Below are positions 8,160 through 15,933 of a stretch of DNA of 64,000 bases, one piece after another. Positions within the stretch are counted from its first letter, which is position 1. The number at the start of each line of letters is the position of its first letter. The DNA is taken from NCBI RefSeq assembly GCF_041154455.1, contig NZ_AP028664.1, positions 1,551,001-1,615,000 on the forward strand, in the 5' to 3' direction. Source of the DNA: Variovorax sp. V213 (GTDB lineage: Bacteria > Pseudomonadota > Gammaproteobacteria > Burkholderiales > Burkholderiaceae_C). The position numbers and the translations under genes are program-made. A model generated the notes under the pieces. That model made no database searches. It was not told where the DNA came from and saw nothing but the letters and a program-made list of their open reading frames with translations.

Positions 8160-9860
8160 ATGAGCTTTGAAGTGGACATCGGCTACAGCAGCCAGCGCGG
8201 ACCGCGCGAAGTGAACGAAGACTTTGCTGGCGCCGTCAACGCGCCACCCGGCGAGGAGTCGCGCGGACTCATCGCGGCCATTGCCGATGGCGTGTCCACC
8301 GGCGGCCGCGGGCTGGAGGCGTCGCAGACCACGGTGATGGGGCTTTTGGCCGACTACTTCGCCACGCCCGACACCTGGGAGCCGACCGCCGCGCTCGACC
8401 GCCTGGTCGCCGCGCAGAACGCCTGGCTCGCCGATCACAACCGGCGTCGCCAGGGGGGGGGTACGGCGCTCACCACCTTGACGGCGCTGGTGCTGCATGG
8501 CCAGAGCTACACGCTGGCGCACGTGGGCGACACGCGCGCATGGCGCGTGCGCACCGACGGCGAGCCGGCCATGCTGCTGACCCAGGACCACGCCTTCGAG
8601 CATCCCGACATGCGCAGCCGGCTGACGCGCGCCATCGGCCTGGACGACCAGGTGCGCGTCGACTACGTCGAAGGCGACGTGCGCGTGGGAGACTGCTTCG
8701 TGCTCACGTCCGACGGCGTGCACGGCGTGCTCAAGCCGCAGCGCCTGGCCGAGCTGGCCCTGCAGGGCGGTGCCGAGGACGCGAGCGAAGCGCTGGTGCA
8801 AGCGGCGCTCGATGCCGGCACGCGCGACAACGCGACCGCATTGGTCATTCGCGTCGTGGGCCTGGACGCGCGGCAGCTGGACGACGAGCTCGGCGACGGC
8901 CGACGCCTGGCGCCGCCGCCGTTCTTGAAAGTGGGCGATGCGCTCGACGGCTATGTCGTCACCGGCCTGGTGGCCGACACCGGCGTGCACCTGCTGTACC
9001 AGGCGCGCAATGCGGCCACGCGCGAGCTGGTGGCGCTCAAGACGCTGCACCCCTCGCGCGCCAGCGATCCGCAGGAGCGCGCCATGCTCGCGCACGAAGC
9101 CTGGCTGGGCCAGCGCGTGGGCAGCGGCGGATTCGTGCGCGTGCATGAGCGGTCCGAGAACGCCAGTGCGCTCTACATCGTGTTCGACTGGCACGGCGGG
9201 CGCACGCTGGAGCAGATGCGCAAATCCGGCGCCCGCGGCACGGTGGCCGAAGTGGTCACGGCGGCCATCGAGGTGACCAAGGCGCTGGGCCGGCTGCACC
9301 GCCATGGCGTGGTGCATCGAGACATCAAGCCCGCCAACCTGCACCTGGGCGATGACGGACGATGGCGCATCCTCGACCTTGGCGTGGCGCTGTCCGGACG
9401 CGAAGGCTCGGCCCAGCGGGAGCTGCATGCCGGCACGCCCAGCTACATCAATCCCGAGCAATGGGAGGGCGCCCATGCCGACCCCGGCAGCGACCTGTTC
9501 GCACTCGGCGCCACGCTGTACCAGTGGCTCGGCGGGCACTTGCCCTACGGCGAGATCGAGCCCTACCAGGTGGCGCGCTACCGGCGCGATCCGGTTGCGC
9601 TCTCGCGCCTGCGGCCCGACGTGCCCGTGTGGCTCGACCACCTGGTGCGCAAGGCCGTCGCGCGCGATCCGAGGGAGCGCTTCGAAACCGCCGAAGAAAT
9701 GCTGCTCGCCCTGGAGCGGGGCGCTTCCCGCCCCGTCAGCGCACCCGCCGCCACGCCGCTGATCCGCCGCGATCCGGCTGCGCTCTACAAGATCGCGCTG
9801 GCCGTGTCGCTGCTGTTCAACGCACTGCTCGTGGTGTGGCTTCTCTTCCTGCCACGCTGA
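8160..9860 (+). CDS. Bifunctional PP2C phosphatase / Ser-Thr protein kinase, membrane-anchored
   Basis: A 566-residue fusion. Residues 1-240 are a PP2C-type phosphatase with the metal motifs NED (19-21), ADGVSTGG, HVGDTR, TSDGVHG and RDNATALV. Residues about 262-520 are a Hanks-type kinase with the ATP lysine in VALKTL (residue 294), catalytic HRDIKPAN (near 386) and DLG in place of DFG. A single hydrophobic helix at about 545-563 ends the protein, so the enzyme is probably a tail-anchored cytoplasmic protein. It is divergent from nirB and convergent with the nitrate transporter. From memory, Pseudomonas aeruginosa also has a kinase gene (PA1782) between nirB and a nitrate transporter, so the link to nitrate assimilation is probably real. 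Substrates are unknown. A run of nine G residues lies at 8453-8461. Confidence 0.92.
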   Translation: MSFEVDIGYSSQRGPREVNEDFAGAVNAPPGEESRGLIAAIADGVSTGGRGLEASQTTVMGLLADYFATPDTWEPTAALDRLVAAQNAWLADHNRRRQGGGTALTTLTALVLHGQSYTLAHVGDTRAWRVRTDGEPAMLLTQDHAFEHPDMRSRLTRAIGLDDQVRVDYVEGDVRVGDCFVLTSDGVHGVLKPQRLAELALQGGAEDASEALVQAALDAGTRDNATALVIRVVGLDARQLDDELGDGRRLAPPPFLKVGDALDGYVVTGLVADTGVHLLYQARNAATRELVALKTLHPSRASDPQERAMLAHEAWLGQRVGSGGFVRVHERSENASALYIVFDWHGGRTLEQMRKSGARGTVAEVVTAAIEVTKALGRLHRHGVVHRDIKPANLHLGDDGRWRILDLGVALSGREGSAQRELHAGTPSYINPEQWEGAHADPGSDLFALGATLYQWLGGHLPYGEIEPYQVARYRRDPVALSRLRPDVPVWLDHLVRKAVARDPRERFETAEEMLLALERGASRPVSAPAATPLIRRDPAALYKIALAVSLLFNALLVVWLLFLPR

Positions 9861-9877
9861 CGGCGAGCGGAGGAAGG

Positions 9878-11146
9878 TCATGGGCGTGCCGCTTTCCGTG
9901 GGGGGACGTACTTCTTCGTTTCCGCCGGCTGGGGCGAGGTGCGCGCACGGCCGCCTTTTTCGGCCCAGGTGCGGGTCCAGCGGATCTGCATGACGCGCAT
10001 CACGCCCAGCATCACCAGCGAGAGCGCGCCGAAGAACACGAAGCCCCAGACATAGCTGCCCAGGTACTGCTTCGACAGGCCCATGGCGTTGGGCACCAGG
10101 CCGCCGCCCAGCGCGCCGATCTCGCCGATCATCGAACCGGCCACCGCGGTGCTCGTGGGCCAGCGCAGCGGCACCAGCTGGAACAGCGCGCCGTTGCCCG
10201 CGCCCAGCGCGGCAAAACACACGATCAGGAGCAGCGTGGTGAGCGCCAGGGAGGACGACGAGATGCCCACCAGCACCAGGCCGAGAGCCACCACCAGCAG
10301 CACCAACGTGAGGGTGTTGACGCCGCCCCAGCGGTCGGAGATCCAGCCGCCCACGATGCGCACTGCGGCGCCCATGAAGGCGGCCAGCATCGTGAGCTGC
10401 CCGGCCTGCACCTTGCTCACGCCGAACTGGTCGTAGTAGTAGGACGGCAGGAAGGTGGTGAGGCCGATGAAGCCGCCGAAGGTCACGCCGTAGATGAGGC
10501 TGAACACCCAGCCGTCTTTTTCGAACAGGCAGGCGATGTGCTCGCGGAAACTCGCGTGGCTGTCGACGTCGGGCGGCTCCTTGGCAAACACGATCATCAC
10601 GATCATCGGCACCAGGATGGCCGCGGCGGCCACGCCGTACACCGCCTGCCAGCCGAGCCACTGGGCGAGCGGCGGCGCCACCAGCACCGACACCGCGGTG
10701 CCCACGTTGCCGGCGCCCACCAGGCCCATGGCCAGGCCCTTGTGCTGCGGCGGGAACCAGCCCGAGCCCAGCGACAGCGCCACGCCGAAGCTTGCGCCCG
10801 CGATGCCCAGCAGCACGCCCATGGCCAGCAGGTCGTTGAAGCTCTTCACGAAGAAGAAGCCGAAAAGCATGGCCACCGCGATCAGGCCCATCTCGACCAG
10901 CGTGGCGTTCTTGCGGCCGATGTACTGCGACAGGATGCCGAGCGGAAAGCGCATCAGCGCGCCCGCGATGATGGGCACCGACAGCATCAGGCCCTTCTGC
11001 GCGGGCGAGAGGTCGAAGGTCTCGCCGATGAAGGGCGCCATGGCACCGTTCAGCACCCAGATGCAGCAGGAGAACGAGAAGTACAGAAAGGCCGAGAACA
11101 GCGTCGGGCCGTGGCCTGATTGCAAGAAGGTCCTGAAACTGGACAT
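9878..11146 (-). CDS. narK: Nitrate/nitrite transporter, NarK/NasA (NNP) family of MFS
   Basis: About 422 residues with roughly twelve hydrophobic segments. It carries both nitrate-signature glycine motifs of the NNP family: VGAGNVGTAVSVLVAP and VTFGGFIGLTTFLPSYYY. The usual loop arginines are present (MRFPLGILSQYIGR, VRIVGGWISDRWGG). It should import nitrate for the assimilatory reductase in this cluster. I chose the ATG at 11146; a TTG at 11155 would add three residues. No strong ribosome-binding site is seen. Upstream are a sigma-54 promoter motif and a hairpin with an AACGAA hexaloop. The gene ends 17 bases from the convergent kinase gene. The symbol nasA is also used for this transporter in Pseudomonas. 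Confidence 0.92.
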   Translation of the reverse strand: MSSFRTFLQSGHGPTLFSAFLYFSFSCCIWVLNGAMAPFIGETFDLSPAQKGLMLSVPIIAGALMRFPLGILSQYIGRKNATLVEMGLIAVAMLFGFFFVKSFNDLLAMGVLLGIAGASFGVALSLGSGWFPPQHKGLAMGLVGAGNVGTAVSVLVAPPLAQWLGWQAVYGVAAAAILVPMIVMIVFAKEPPDVDSHASFREHIACLFEKDGWVFSLIYGVTFGGFIGLTTFLPSYYYDQFGVSKVQAGQLTMLAAFMGAAVRIVGGWISDRWGGVNTLTLVLLVVALGLVLVGISSSSLALTTLLLIVCFAALGAGNGALFQLVPLRWPTSTAVAGSMIGEIGALGGGLVPNAMGLSKQYLGSYVWGFVFFGALSLVMLGVMRVMQIRWTRTWAEKGGRARTSPQPAETKKYVPPRKAARP

Positions 11147-11304
11147 GGCGTTCAATCGTGCGAAATGCCGCGGCGCAGCTCTTCGGGAGCCGTGTCGACG
11201 GACGGGGTTGGGGCGGAGTGCCGGCAGCGGACGCTGTCGGCGTAGGGGTGCGTTCCGGCATGGGCAATGCCGGGACGGATGCAGGAGCCTGCAGCTTCAC
11301 CAAA

Positions 11305-11324
11305 GCGGTGCTTCGTTACACCGC
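11305..11324 (-). promoter_or_regulatory. Hexaloop RNA hairpin in narK leader, candidate ANTAR target
   Basis: On the minus strand GCGGTGT (11324-11318) pairs with GCACCGC (11311-11305), seven pairs including one closing U-G, around the hexaloop AACGAA. ANTAR-protein targets are hairpins with hexanucleotide loops having A at position 1 and G at position 4, which this loop fits. It begins within one or two bases of the transcription start predicted from the sigma-54 motif. A second hairpin, CCGGCAT with ATGCCGG around TGCCC (11273-11255), follows, but its five-base loop does not match the ANTAR consensus. No U-tract terminator was seen before narK, so the mechanism is uncertain. Confidence 0.5.
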
Positions 11325-11335
11325 ACCCCGATTGA

Positions 11336-11351
11336 TGCAAGAGGCGTGCCT
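11336..11351 (-). promoter_or_regulatory. Sigma-54 promoter of narK
   Basis: The minus strand reads AGGCACGCCTCTTGCA, matching the sigma-54 consensus TGGCACG-N4-TTGCW with one mismatch and with the essential GG and GC separated by ten bases. The start point would lie near 11325, about 180 bases before the narK start. NtrC-dependent sigma-54 promoters are usual for nitrate assimilation. No NtrC site was identified with confidence. Confidence 0.65.
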
Positions 11352-11403
11352 GCGTGAGCGGGCAGGCGTGGCCTATGCTTCCGGTGCCCTCAACCGCTTT
11401 GCC

Positions 11404-12702
11404 ATGATGTCCCTTCTCGTCGTCCTGCCCAATGAATTCGCCGACCCCGCGCCGTTGCCGCAGCCATTGCAGCAGGCGCTGGCGGATACCGGCGCCGCCG
11501 CCAGCGAGCGGGCCACCTGCCACACGCTGGTGCAGCGGGTGGGGGTGCTTGCACCGCAACAGGTGCTGGCCTGCCTGCCGGCGCCGGCAGCGGCGCATCA
11601 GCTGCAGGCGCTGTTCGATGCGCTGAAGGAATGGAACGGCGCCCCGCCGTGCGCATTGAGCCTGGTGAGCGCGCCGCTCGACGGCGCGCAGCACGAAGCG
11701 CTGGTTGCGCTGGGCGTGCATGCGTGGCTGCCGCTCGATGCGATCGACGGCGCTTCGCTGGCCGGGCTGACCGCCCGGGCGCAGGCCCGCTGGCAGCGCG
11801 AAGCCGTGTTGCGGGCGGAACTCGACGGCCTGCGCACCCGCATGGACGAGCGCAAGTGGGTCGATCGCGCCAAGGGCCTGCTGATGTCCGCACGGGGCAT
11901 CGGCGAGGACGAAGCCTTCGGCCTGCTGCGCGGTGCCGCCATGCATGCCAACCTGAGGCTGGGCGAGGTGTCGCGCTCGGTGATCGAGGCCGCGCAATGG
12001 GCCGATGCCATCAACCGCGCCGGACAGCTGCGCATGCTCTCGCAGCGGCTGGTGCGCGTGGCGGCGCAGCTGCTCGCCGGCATCGACGTGCAGCGCGCGC
12101 GGGTCCTGCGCACGCAATCGACCGAGCGGGTGCAGCAGAACCTGGATCATCTGGCCACTCTGGATCTGGGCGCGTCCGGCGTGCAGGCGCTGGGCGAGGT
12201 GCGGACGGCCTGGGATGGATTGGCCGCCTTGCTGGCCGCGCGGCCGGTGCCCGAGGGGCTGGCCGAGATCGATGCGCGTGGCGAGGCCTTGCTGTCGGCC
12301 GCCGAGGCCATGACGGACGCGCTGGAAGCCTCCGGCGCGCGGCGCGCGCTGCGCATCGTGAACATCTGCGGCCGCCAGCGCATGCGCGCGCAGCGCCTGG
12401 CGAAAGACGCCTTGCTCGCTTCGACCATTGCGGCAGAGGCTTCGCGCGGCCGGCTGCTGCCGACCATGAACGAGTTCGAGGCCGCGCTGGGCGAACTGGA
12501 GCGCGCGCCCCTCAGCTCACCCGAGATCCGCGCTGCGCTGGTTGCCGCGCGCGACGAATGGCTGCACCTGGTGGGCGGCGTGCAGGCGCTCGACAGTCCC
12601 GAGGGCCGGGCGACACTGGTGCGTTCCAGCGAAGCGCTGGTGGACACCTTCGAGCGCCTCACAGCCTGGTACGAGCACAGCCTGCAAGTCATCATGTCCT
12701 GA
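11404..12702 (+). CDS. Pseudo-receiver-ANTAR regulator fused to a PilJ/NarX-like sensor domain
   Basis: About 432 residues. Residues 1-135 resemble a response-regulator receiver (MSLLVVLPNEF start, later GVHAWLPLDAI) but no convincing phosphorylatable aspartate pocket is visible. Residues about 138-197 are an ANTAR RNA-binding domain (MDERKWVDRAKGLLMSARG...EDEAFGLLRGAAM). The rest contains two P-box-like motifs, DAINRAGQLRMLSQRL (near 201) and VNICGRQRMRAQRLAK (near 318), as in PilJ-type and NarX sensors. There is no signal peptide or membrane helix, so the sensor part is cytoplasmic. The gene is divergent from narK, 257 bases away. It probably acts as a nitrate- or nitrite-responsive antiterminator for genes in this cluster; that is inference. 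I chose the ATG at 11404; 11407 is an equally good start. No clear Shine-Dalgarno is present. Confidence 0.85.
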   Translation: MMSLLVVLPNEFADPAPLPQPLQQALADTGAAASERATCHTLVQRVGVLAPQQVLACLPAPAAAHQLQALFDALKEWNGAPPCALSLVSAPLDGAQHEALVALGVHAWLPLDAIDGASLAGLTARAQARWQREAVLRAELDGLRTRMDERKWVDRAKGLLMSARGIGEDEAFGLLRGAAMHANLRLGEVSRSVIEAAQWADAINRAGQLRMLSQRLVRVAAQLLAGIDVQRARVLRTQSTERVQQNLDHLATLDLGASGVQALGEVRTAWDGLAALLAARPVPEGLAEIDARGEALLSAAEAMTDALEASGARRALRIVNICGRQRMRAQRLAKDALLASTIAAEASRGRLLPTMNEFEAALGELERAPLSSPEIRAALVAARDEWLHLVGGVQALDSPEGRATLVRSSEALVDTFERLTAWYEHSLQVIMS

Positions 12703-12727
12703 CTCCGGTTGTGCGGCGCCTGTTGTA

Positions 12728-13537
12728 TCAGGCTGCAACCTTCTCCACGTGCGCCTGGCGCGTATAAAGGAAGTCGATCACCGCCTTGCGGGCGTGCACG
12801 TAGACGGGGTCTTCGGCCAGTTCGACACGATTGCGCGGACGGGCGATGTCGACCGTCAGCACTTCGCCGATGGTGGCGGCAGGGCCGTTGGTGAGCATCA
12901 CGATGCGGTCGCTCAAGAGCACCGCCTCGTCCACGTCGTGCGTGACCATGACGACGGTGCTCTGGGTCTTTTGCACGATGGCGAGCAACTCGTCCTGCAG
13001 CTTGGCGCGCGTGAGCGCATCGAGGGCGCCGAAGGGCTCGTCCATCAGCAGCACCTTGGGTTCCATCGACAGCGCGCGTGCAATGCCGACGCGCTGCTTC
13101 ATGCCGCCCGATATTTCGCCAGGGCGCTTTTGCGCGGCCGGCGTGAGGCCGACCATCGCGAGCGCCGCATCGGTGCGCGCGCGCAGCTGCGCCTTGTTTT
13201 CGGTGGCGGCAAACACGCGTTCGACCGCGAGGTACACGTTCTCGAAACAGGTGAGCCAGGGCAGCAGCGAGTGGTTCTGGAAGACCACCGCGCGCTCCGG
13301 GCCCGGACCCTTGATTTCCCGGTTCGCGCACAGCAGCACGCCTTCTGTCGGCGTGGTCAGGCCGGCAATGAGGTTCAGCAGCGTCGACTTGCCGCAGCCC
13401 GAATGGCCGATGAGCGTGACGAACTCGCCCTTGGCCACGTTCAGGTTGATGCCCTGCAGCGCCAGGAAGCGCCCCTTGGGCGTCTTGAAGGCCTGTTCGA
13501 CGCCGTGGATCTCGATGTACTTCGAATCGTCGTTCAT
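12728..13537 (-). CDS. nrtD: Nitrate ABC transporter, ATP-binding protein
   Basis: A 269-residue ABC ATPase with Walker A GHSGCGKST (near residue 42), Q-loop VVFQNHSLLPWLT, signature ISGGMKQRVGIARAL, Walker B VLLMDEPFGALD and switch histidine VMVTHDVDEA. The sequence is of the NrtD/SsuB/TauB class, and LTNGPAATIGEVL and IARPRNR are typical of nitrate and cyanate importers. Its start overlaps the permease stop by four bases. Together with nrtB and nrtA it forms a complete importer with one ATPase. It lacks the C-terminal NrtA-like domain found in cyanobacterial NrtC, so nrtD is the better name. Confidence 0.9.
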   Translation of the reverse strand: MNDDSKYIEIHGVEQAFKTPKGRFLALQGINLNVAKGEFVTLIGHSGCGKSTLLNLIAGLTTPTEGVLLCANREIKGPGPERAVVFQNHSLLPWLTCFENVYLAVERVFAATENKAQLRARTDAALAMVGLTPAAQKRPGEISGGMKQRVGIARALSMEPKVLLMDEPFGALDALTRAKLQDELLAIVQKTQSTVVMVTHDVDEAVLLSDRIVMLTNGPAATIGEVLTVDIARPRNRVELAEDPVYVHARKAVIDFLYTRQAHVEKVAA

Positions 13538-14472
13538 GACTTCACCTCTTCGAACGTGAATGCCGTTGCAAGCTTGATGAGCGCGAACTCCAGCACCAGG
13601 CCGACGATGCCGATGACGAAGATCGCGATGATGATGTTGGCGACGTTGAGGTTGTTCCACTCGTCCCACACCCAGAAGCCGATGCCGACGCCGCCGGTGA
13701 GCATTTCGGCCGCGACGATCACCAGCCATGCGGTGCCCACAGCCAGGCGCACGCCGGTCAGCATGTAGGGCAGCACGGCGGGGAAGAGGATCTTGGTGAA
13801 GATCTTCCATTCGCTGAGGTTGAGCACCTTGGCCACGTTCATGTAGTCGCTCGGCACGCGCTGCACGCCGACGGCGGTATTGATCACCATCGGCCAGATC
13901 GAGCAGATGAAGATGGTCCAGATGGCCGCCGGGTTGGCACCCTTGAACACCAGCAGGCCAATGGGCAGCCACGCCAGCGGCGACACCGGACGCAGCAGGC
14001 TGATCAGCGGATTGAACATGCGCGATAGGAATTCGAAGCGCCCGATGGCAAAGCCCGCCGGAATGCCGACGGCCGCAGCGAGGCCGAAGCCCAGCGCCAC
14101 GCGCTGGAGCGACGAGAGCACATTCCAGCCCACGCCCTGGTCGTTGGGACCCTTGCTGTAGAACGGGTCGCTGAACACCGTGAGCGCCTGCTGCCAGGTG
14201 GCCAGCGGTGACGGAAAGCCGGTGGTGCTTTTCATGGCGACCAATTCCCAGATCAGCACCAGCAGGCCGAAGCCGGCGAGCGGCGGCAGCACGCGCATCC
14301 AGAAGGCCCGCAGATCGATGGGTGAGCGTTGCTTCTGTTCCCTTTCCTTTTTAGGAGGAGGGGCGGGAAGAGGGGCCGCTTCGGTGCGGGCCACGGCCTC
14401 GCTCCGGCCCTCTGCCGCACGCGATAGAGGAAGAGAGGCGTCCAGGGGCGAATGGAATACAGCGCTGACCAT
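13534..14472 (-). CDS. nrtB: Nitrate ABC transporter, permease
   Basis: About 312 residues, starting MVSAVFHSPLDASLP. The ATG at 14472 is chosen because GAGGAG lies eight bases upstream; an ATG at 14493 overlaps the nrtA stop. A proline- and charge-rich cytoplasmic N terminus of about 60 residues (PPPKKEREQKQR) precedes six or so membrane helices. The EAA-like loop is in the region AKVLNLSEWKIFTKILFPAV. It forms the membrane pore for nitrate import with nrtD and the binding protein. It is translationally coupled to nrtD by an ATGA overlap. Confidence 0.9.
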   Translation of the reverse strand: MVSAVFHSPLDASLPLSRAAEGRSEAVARTEAAPLPAPPPKKEREQKQRSPIDLRAFWMRVLPPLAGFGLLVLIWELVAMKSTTGFPSPLATWQQALTVFSDPFYSKGPNDQGVGWNVLSSLQRVALGFGLAAAVGIPAGFAIGRFEFLSRMFNPLISLLRPVSPLAWLPIGLLVFKGANPAAIWTIFICSIWPMVINTAVGVQRVPSDYMNVAKVLNLSEWKIFTKILFPAVLPYMLTGVRLAVGTAWLVIVAAEMLTGGVGIGFWVWDEWNNLNVANIIIAIFVIGIVGLVLEFALIKLATAFTFEEVKS

Positions 14473-14485
14473 GATGTGTTTCTCC

Positions 14486-15730
14486 TCAGGCATGCAGCTT
14501 GAAAGACTCGGCGTACTTCTTCGGATCCTTGCCGTCCCACACGGTGCCGTCGAACAGCTTGCTGCTGCGCATCGGGTCCTTGGGTACTGGCGTTTGCGTG
14601 GCGGCGGCGGCCTGCTTGTAGATGTCGATGCGGTTGATCTCGGTGGCCACCTTCAGGTAGTCGGGGTGCTCCTTCAGCAGGCCCCAGCGCTTGTGCTGCG
14701 TGAGGAACCACATGCCGTCCGACAGGTAGGGGAAGGTCACGGCGCCGCCGTTGTAGAACTTCATGTGGTTGGGGTCGTCCCAGCTCTTGCCCATGCCGTT
14801 GACGTAGCGGCCCAGGATGCGCTGGTTGATGGCGTCCACGCTGGTGTTCACGTAGCTCTTGTCGGCGATGGTCTCGGCCATCTTGTTCTTGTTCTGAAGG
14901 CCCGTGTCGATCCACTTGCCGGCCTCGATGATGGCCGCGGTGACGGCGCGCGCCGTGTTGGGATATTTCTTGACGAAGTCGCCCGTGGTGCCGAGCACCT
15001 TTTCGGGGTGGTCCTTCCAGATGTCCTGCGTCGTGATGGCCGTCACGCCGATGCCGTCCATGATCGCGCGCTGGCCCCAGGGCTCGCCCACGCAGTAGCC
15101 GTCCATGTTGCCGACGCGCATGTTGGCCACCATCTGCGGAGGCGGCACCGTGATGTTCTTGACGTCCTTGAACGGGTCGATGCCCGCGGAAGCCAGCCAG
15201 TAGTAGAGCCACATCGCGTGGGTGCCCGTGGGGAAGGTCTGGGCAAAGGTGTATTCGCGCTTTTCGCCGGCGATGAGCTTGGCGAGCGAGGCGGCATCCA
15301 CCGCACCCTTGTCGGCGAGCTTCTTCGACAGCGTGATGGCCTGGCCGTTGTTGTTCAGGGTCATGAGCACGGCCATGTCCTTCTTGGGGCCGCTCAGGCC
15401 CAGGTGCACGCCGTAGACGAGGCCGTACAGCACGTGTGCCATGTCGAGCTCGCCGTTGACCAGCTTGTCGCGCACGCCGGCCCAGCTGGCTTCCTTGCTG
15501 GGCACGATCTTCACGCCATACTTCTTGTCGATGCCGAGCACCGAAGCCATCACCACGCTGGCGCAATCGGTCAGCGGGATGAAGCCGATCTTCACTTCCT
15601 CCTTCTCCGGCTTGTCGGAGCCCTGGGCCCAGACGGCGGCGCGCAGCGCGGGATCGATTCCCACGGCGCCAATGGCGGCGGCTTGCAGTACGCGGCGGCG
15701 GCTGAGGCGGGTTTTCAGCAGGTCGGTCAT
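14486..15730 (-). CDS. nrtA: Nitrate ABC transporter, Tat-exported substrate-binding protein
   Basis: A 414-residue CmpA/NrtA-family protein. The N terminus MTDLLKTRLSRRRVLQAAAIG has a twin-arginine motif, so export is probably by the Tat system. After it come IGFIPLTDCASVVMAS and later MDGYCVGEPWGQRA, typical of nitrate- and bicarbonate-binding members. The ATG at 15730 is preceded by CGGAG at about nine bases; the upstream in-frame extension runs through the leader hairpins and is rejected. It is the first gene of the nrtABD operon. It is preceded by a 177-base leader with a terminator, so expression probably depends on antitermination as well as sigma-54. Confidence 0.92.
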   Translation of the reverse strand: MTDLLKTRLSRRRVLQAAAIGAVGIDPALRAAVWAQGSDKPEKEEVKIGFIPLTDCASVVMASVLGIDKKYGVKIVPSKEASWAGVRDKLVNGELDMAHVLYGLVYGVHLGLSGPKKDMAVLMTLNNNGQAITLSKKLADKGAVDAASLAKLIAGEKREYTFAQTFPTGTHAMWLYYWLASAGIDPFKDVKNITVPPPQMVANMRVGNMDGYCVGEPWGQRAIMDGIGVTAITTQDIWKDHPEKVLGTTGDFVKKYPNTARAVTAAIIEAGKWIDTGLQNKNKMAETIADKSYVNTSVDAINQRILGRYVNGMGKSWDDPNHMKFYNGGAVTFPYLSDGMWFLTQHKRWGLLKEHPDYLKVATEINRIDIYKQAAAATQTPVPKDPMRSSKLFDGTVWDGKDPKKYAESFKLHA

Positions 15731-15784
15731 GTGACGGGCTCCGGTTGAAGGACAGACAAAAAAGGAAAAGCAAAAAACAAAAAA

Positions 15785-15841
15785 GGCGTCCGCACCGCGC
15801 AAGGGCTGCTCGAAAACGAGCCCTTGCGGGATGGGGACGCC
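15785..15841 (-). terminator. Attenuator terminator in nrtA leader
   Basis: On the minus strand GGCGTCC (15841-15835) pairs with GGACGCC (15791-15785). Inside it GCAAGGGCT pairs with AGCCCTTGC. The hairpin is followed at once by TTTTTTG and a second T-rich stretch. This is a long intrinsic terminator placed about 65 bases after the predicted transcription start and 54 bases before the nrtA start codon. A terminator inside an mRNA leader, next to a NasR gene, is the arrangement of the Klebsiella nasF leader, where nitrate-bound NasR prevents termination. Confidence 0.8.
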
Positions 15842-15864
15842 TTTGTCCGATGTCGGTCGACAAA

Positions 15865-15905
15865 CACCCGCCGTTGGGTGCTGCCTGCCTGGGACCCTTG
15901 GGTCC
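15865..15905 (-). promoter_or_regulatory. Two RNA hairpins in nrtA leader, candidate NasR (ANTAR) target
   Basis: The first hairpin pairs GGACC (15905-15901) with GGTCC (15896-15892), with a CAAG loop, at the very start of the predicted transcript. Eleven bases later CACCC and GGGTG enclose the hexaloop AACGGC (15880-15865). The hexaloop has A at position 1 and G at position 4, as in known ANTAR targets, and shares AACG with the loop in the narK leader. The first hairpin does not fit the hexaloop rule as drawn. The terminator follows 23 bases downstream. The 343-base stretch between nasR and nrtA is accounted for by this leader and its promoter. Confidence 0.55.
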
Positions 15906-15917
15906 ATGTACTACTTC

Positions 15918-15933
15918 AGCAAACTGTATGCCA
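15918..15933 (-). promoter_or_regulatory. Sigma-54 promoter of the nrtABD operon
   Basis: The minus strand reads TGGCATACAGTTTGCT, matching TGGCA at -24 and TTGCW at -12, with GG and GC ten bases apart. The predicted start is near 15907, immediately before the leader hairpins. This fits nitrogen (NtrC) control of the operon. Confidence 0.7.

Noticed and set aside
11158..11403. In-frame upstream extension of the ANTAR-PilJ gene to 11158
   Set aside because: The added residues are low in complexity and cover the sigma-54 promoter and hairpin of the divergent narK; the MSLLVVLP start looks like a receiver N terminus.
15731..15907. N-terminal extension of nrtA by 59 residues
   Set aside because: It would translate through the leader hairpins and terminator; the Tat signal begins at 15730 with a ribosome-binding site before it.
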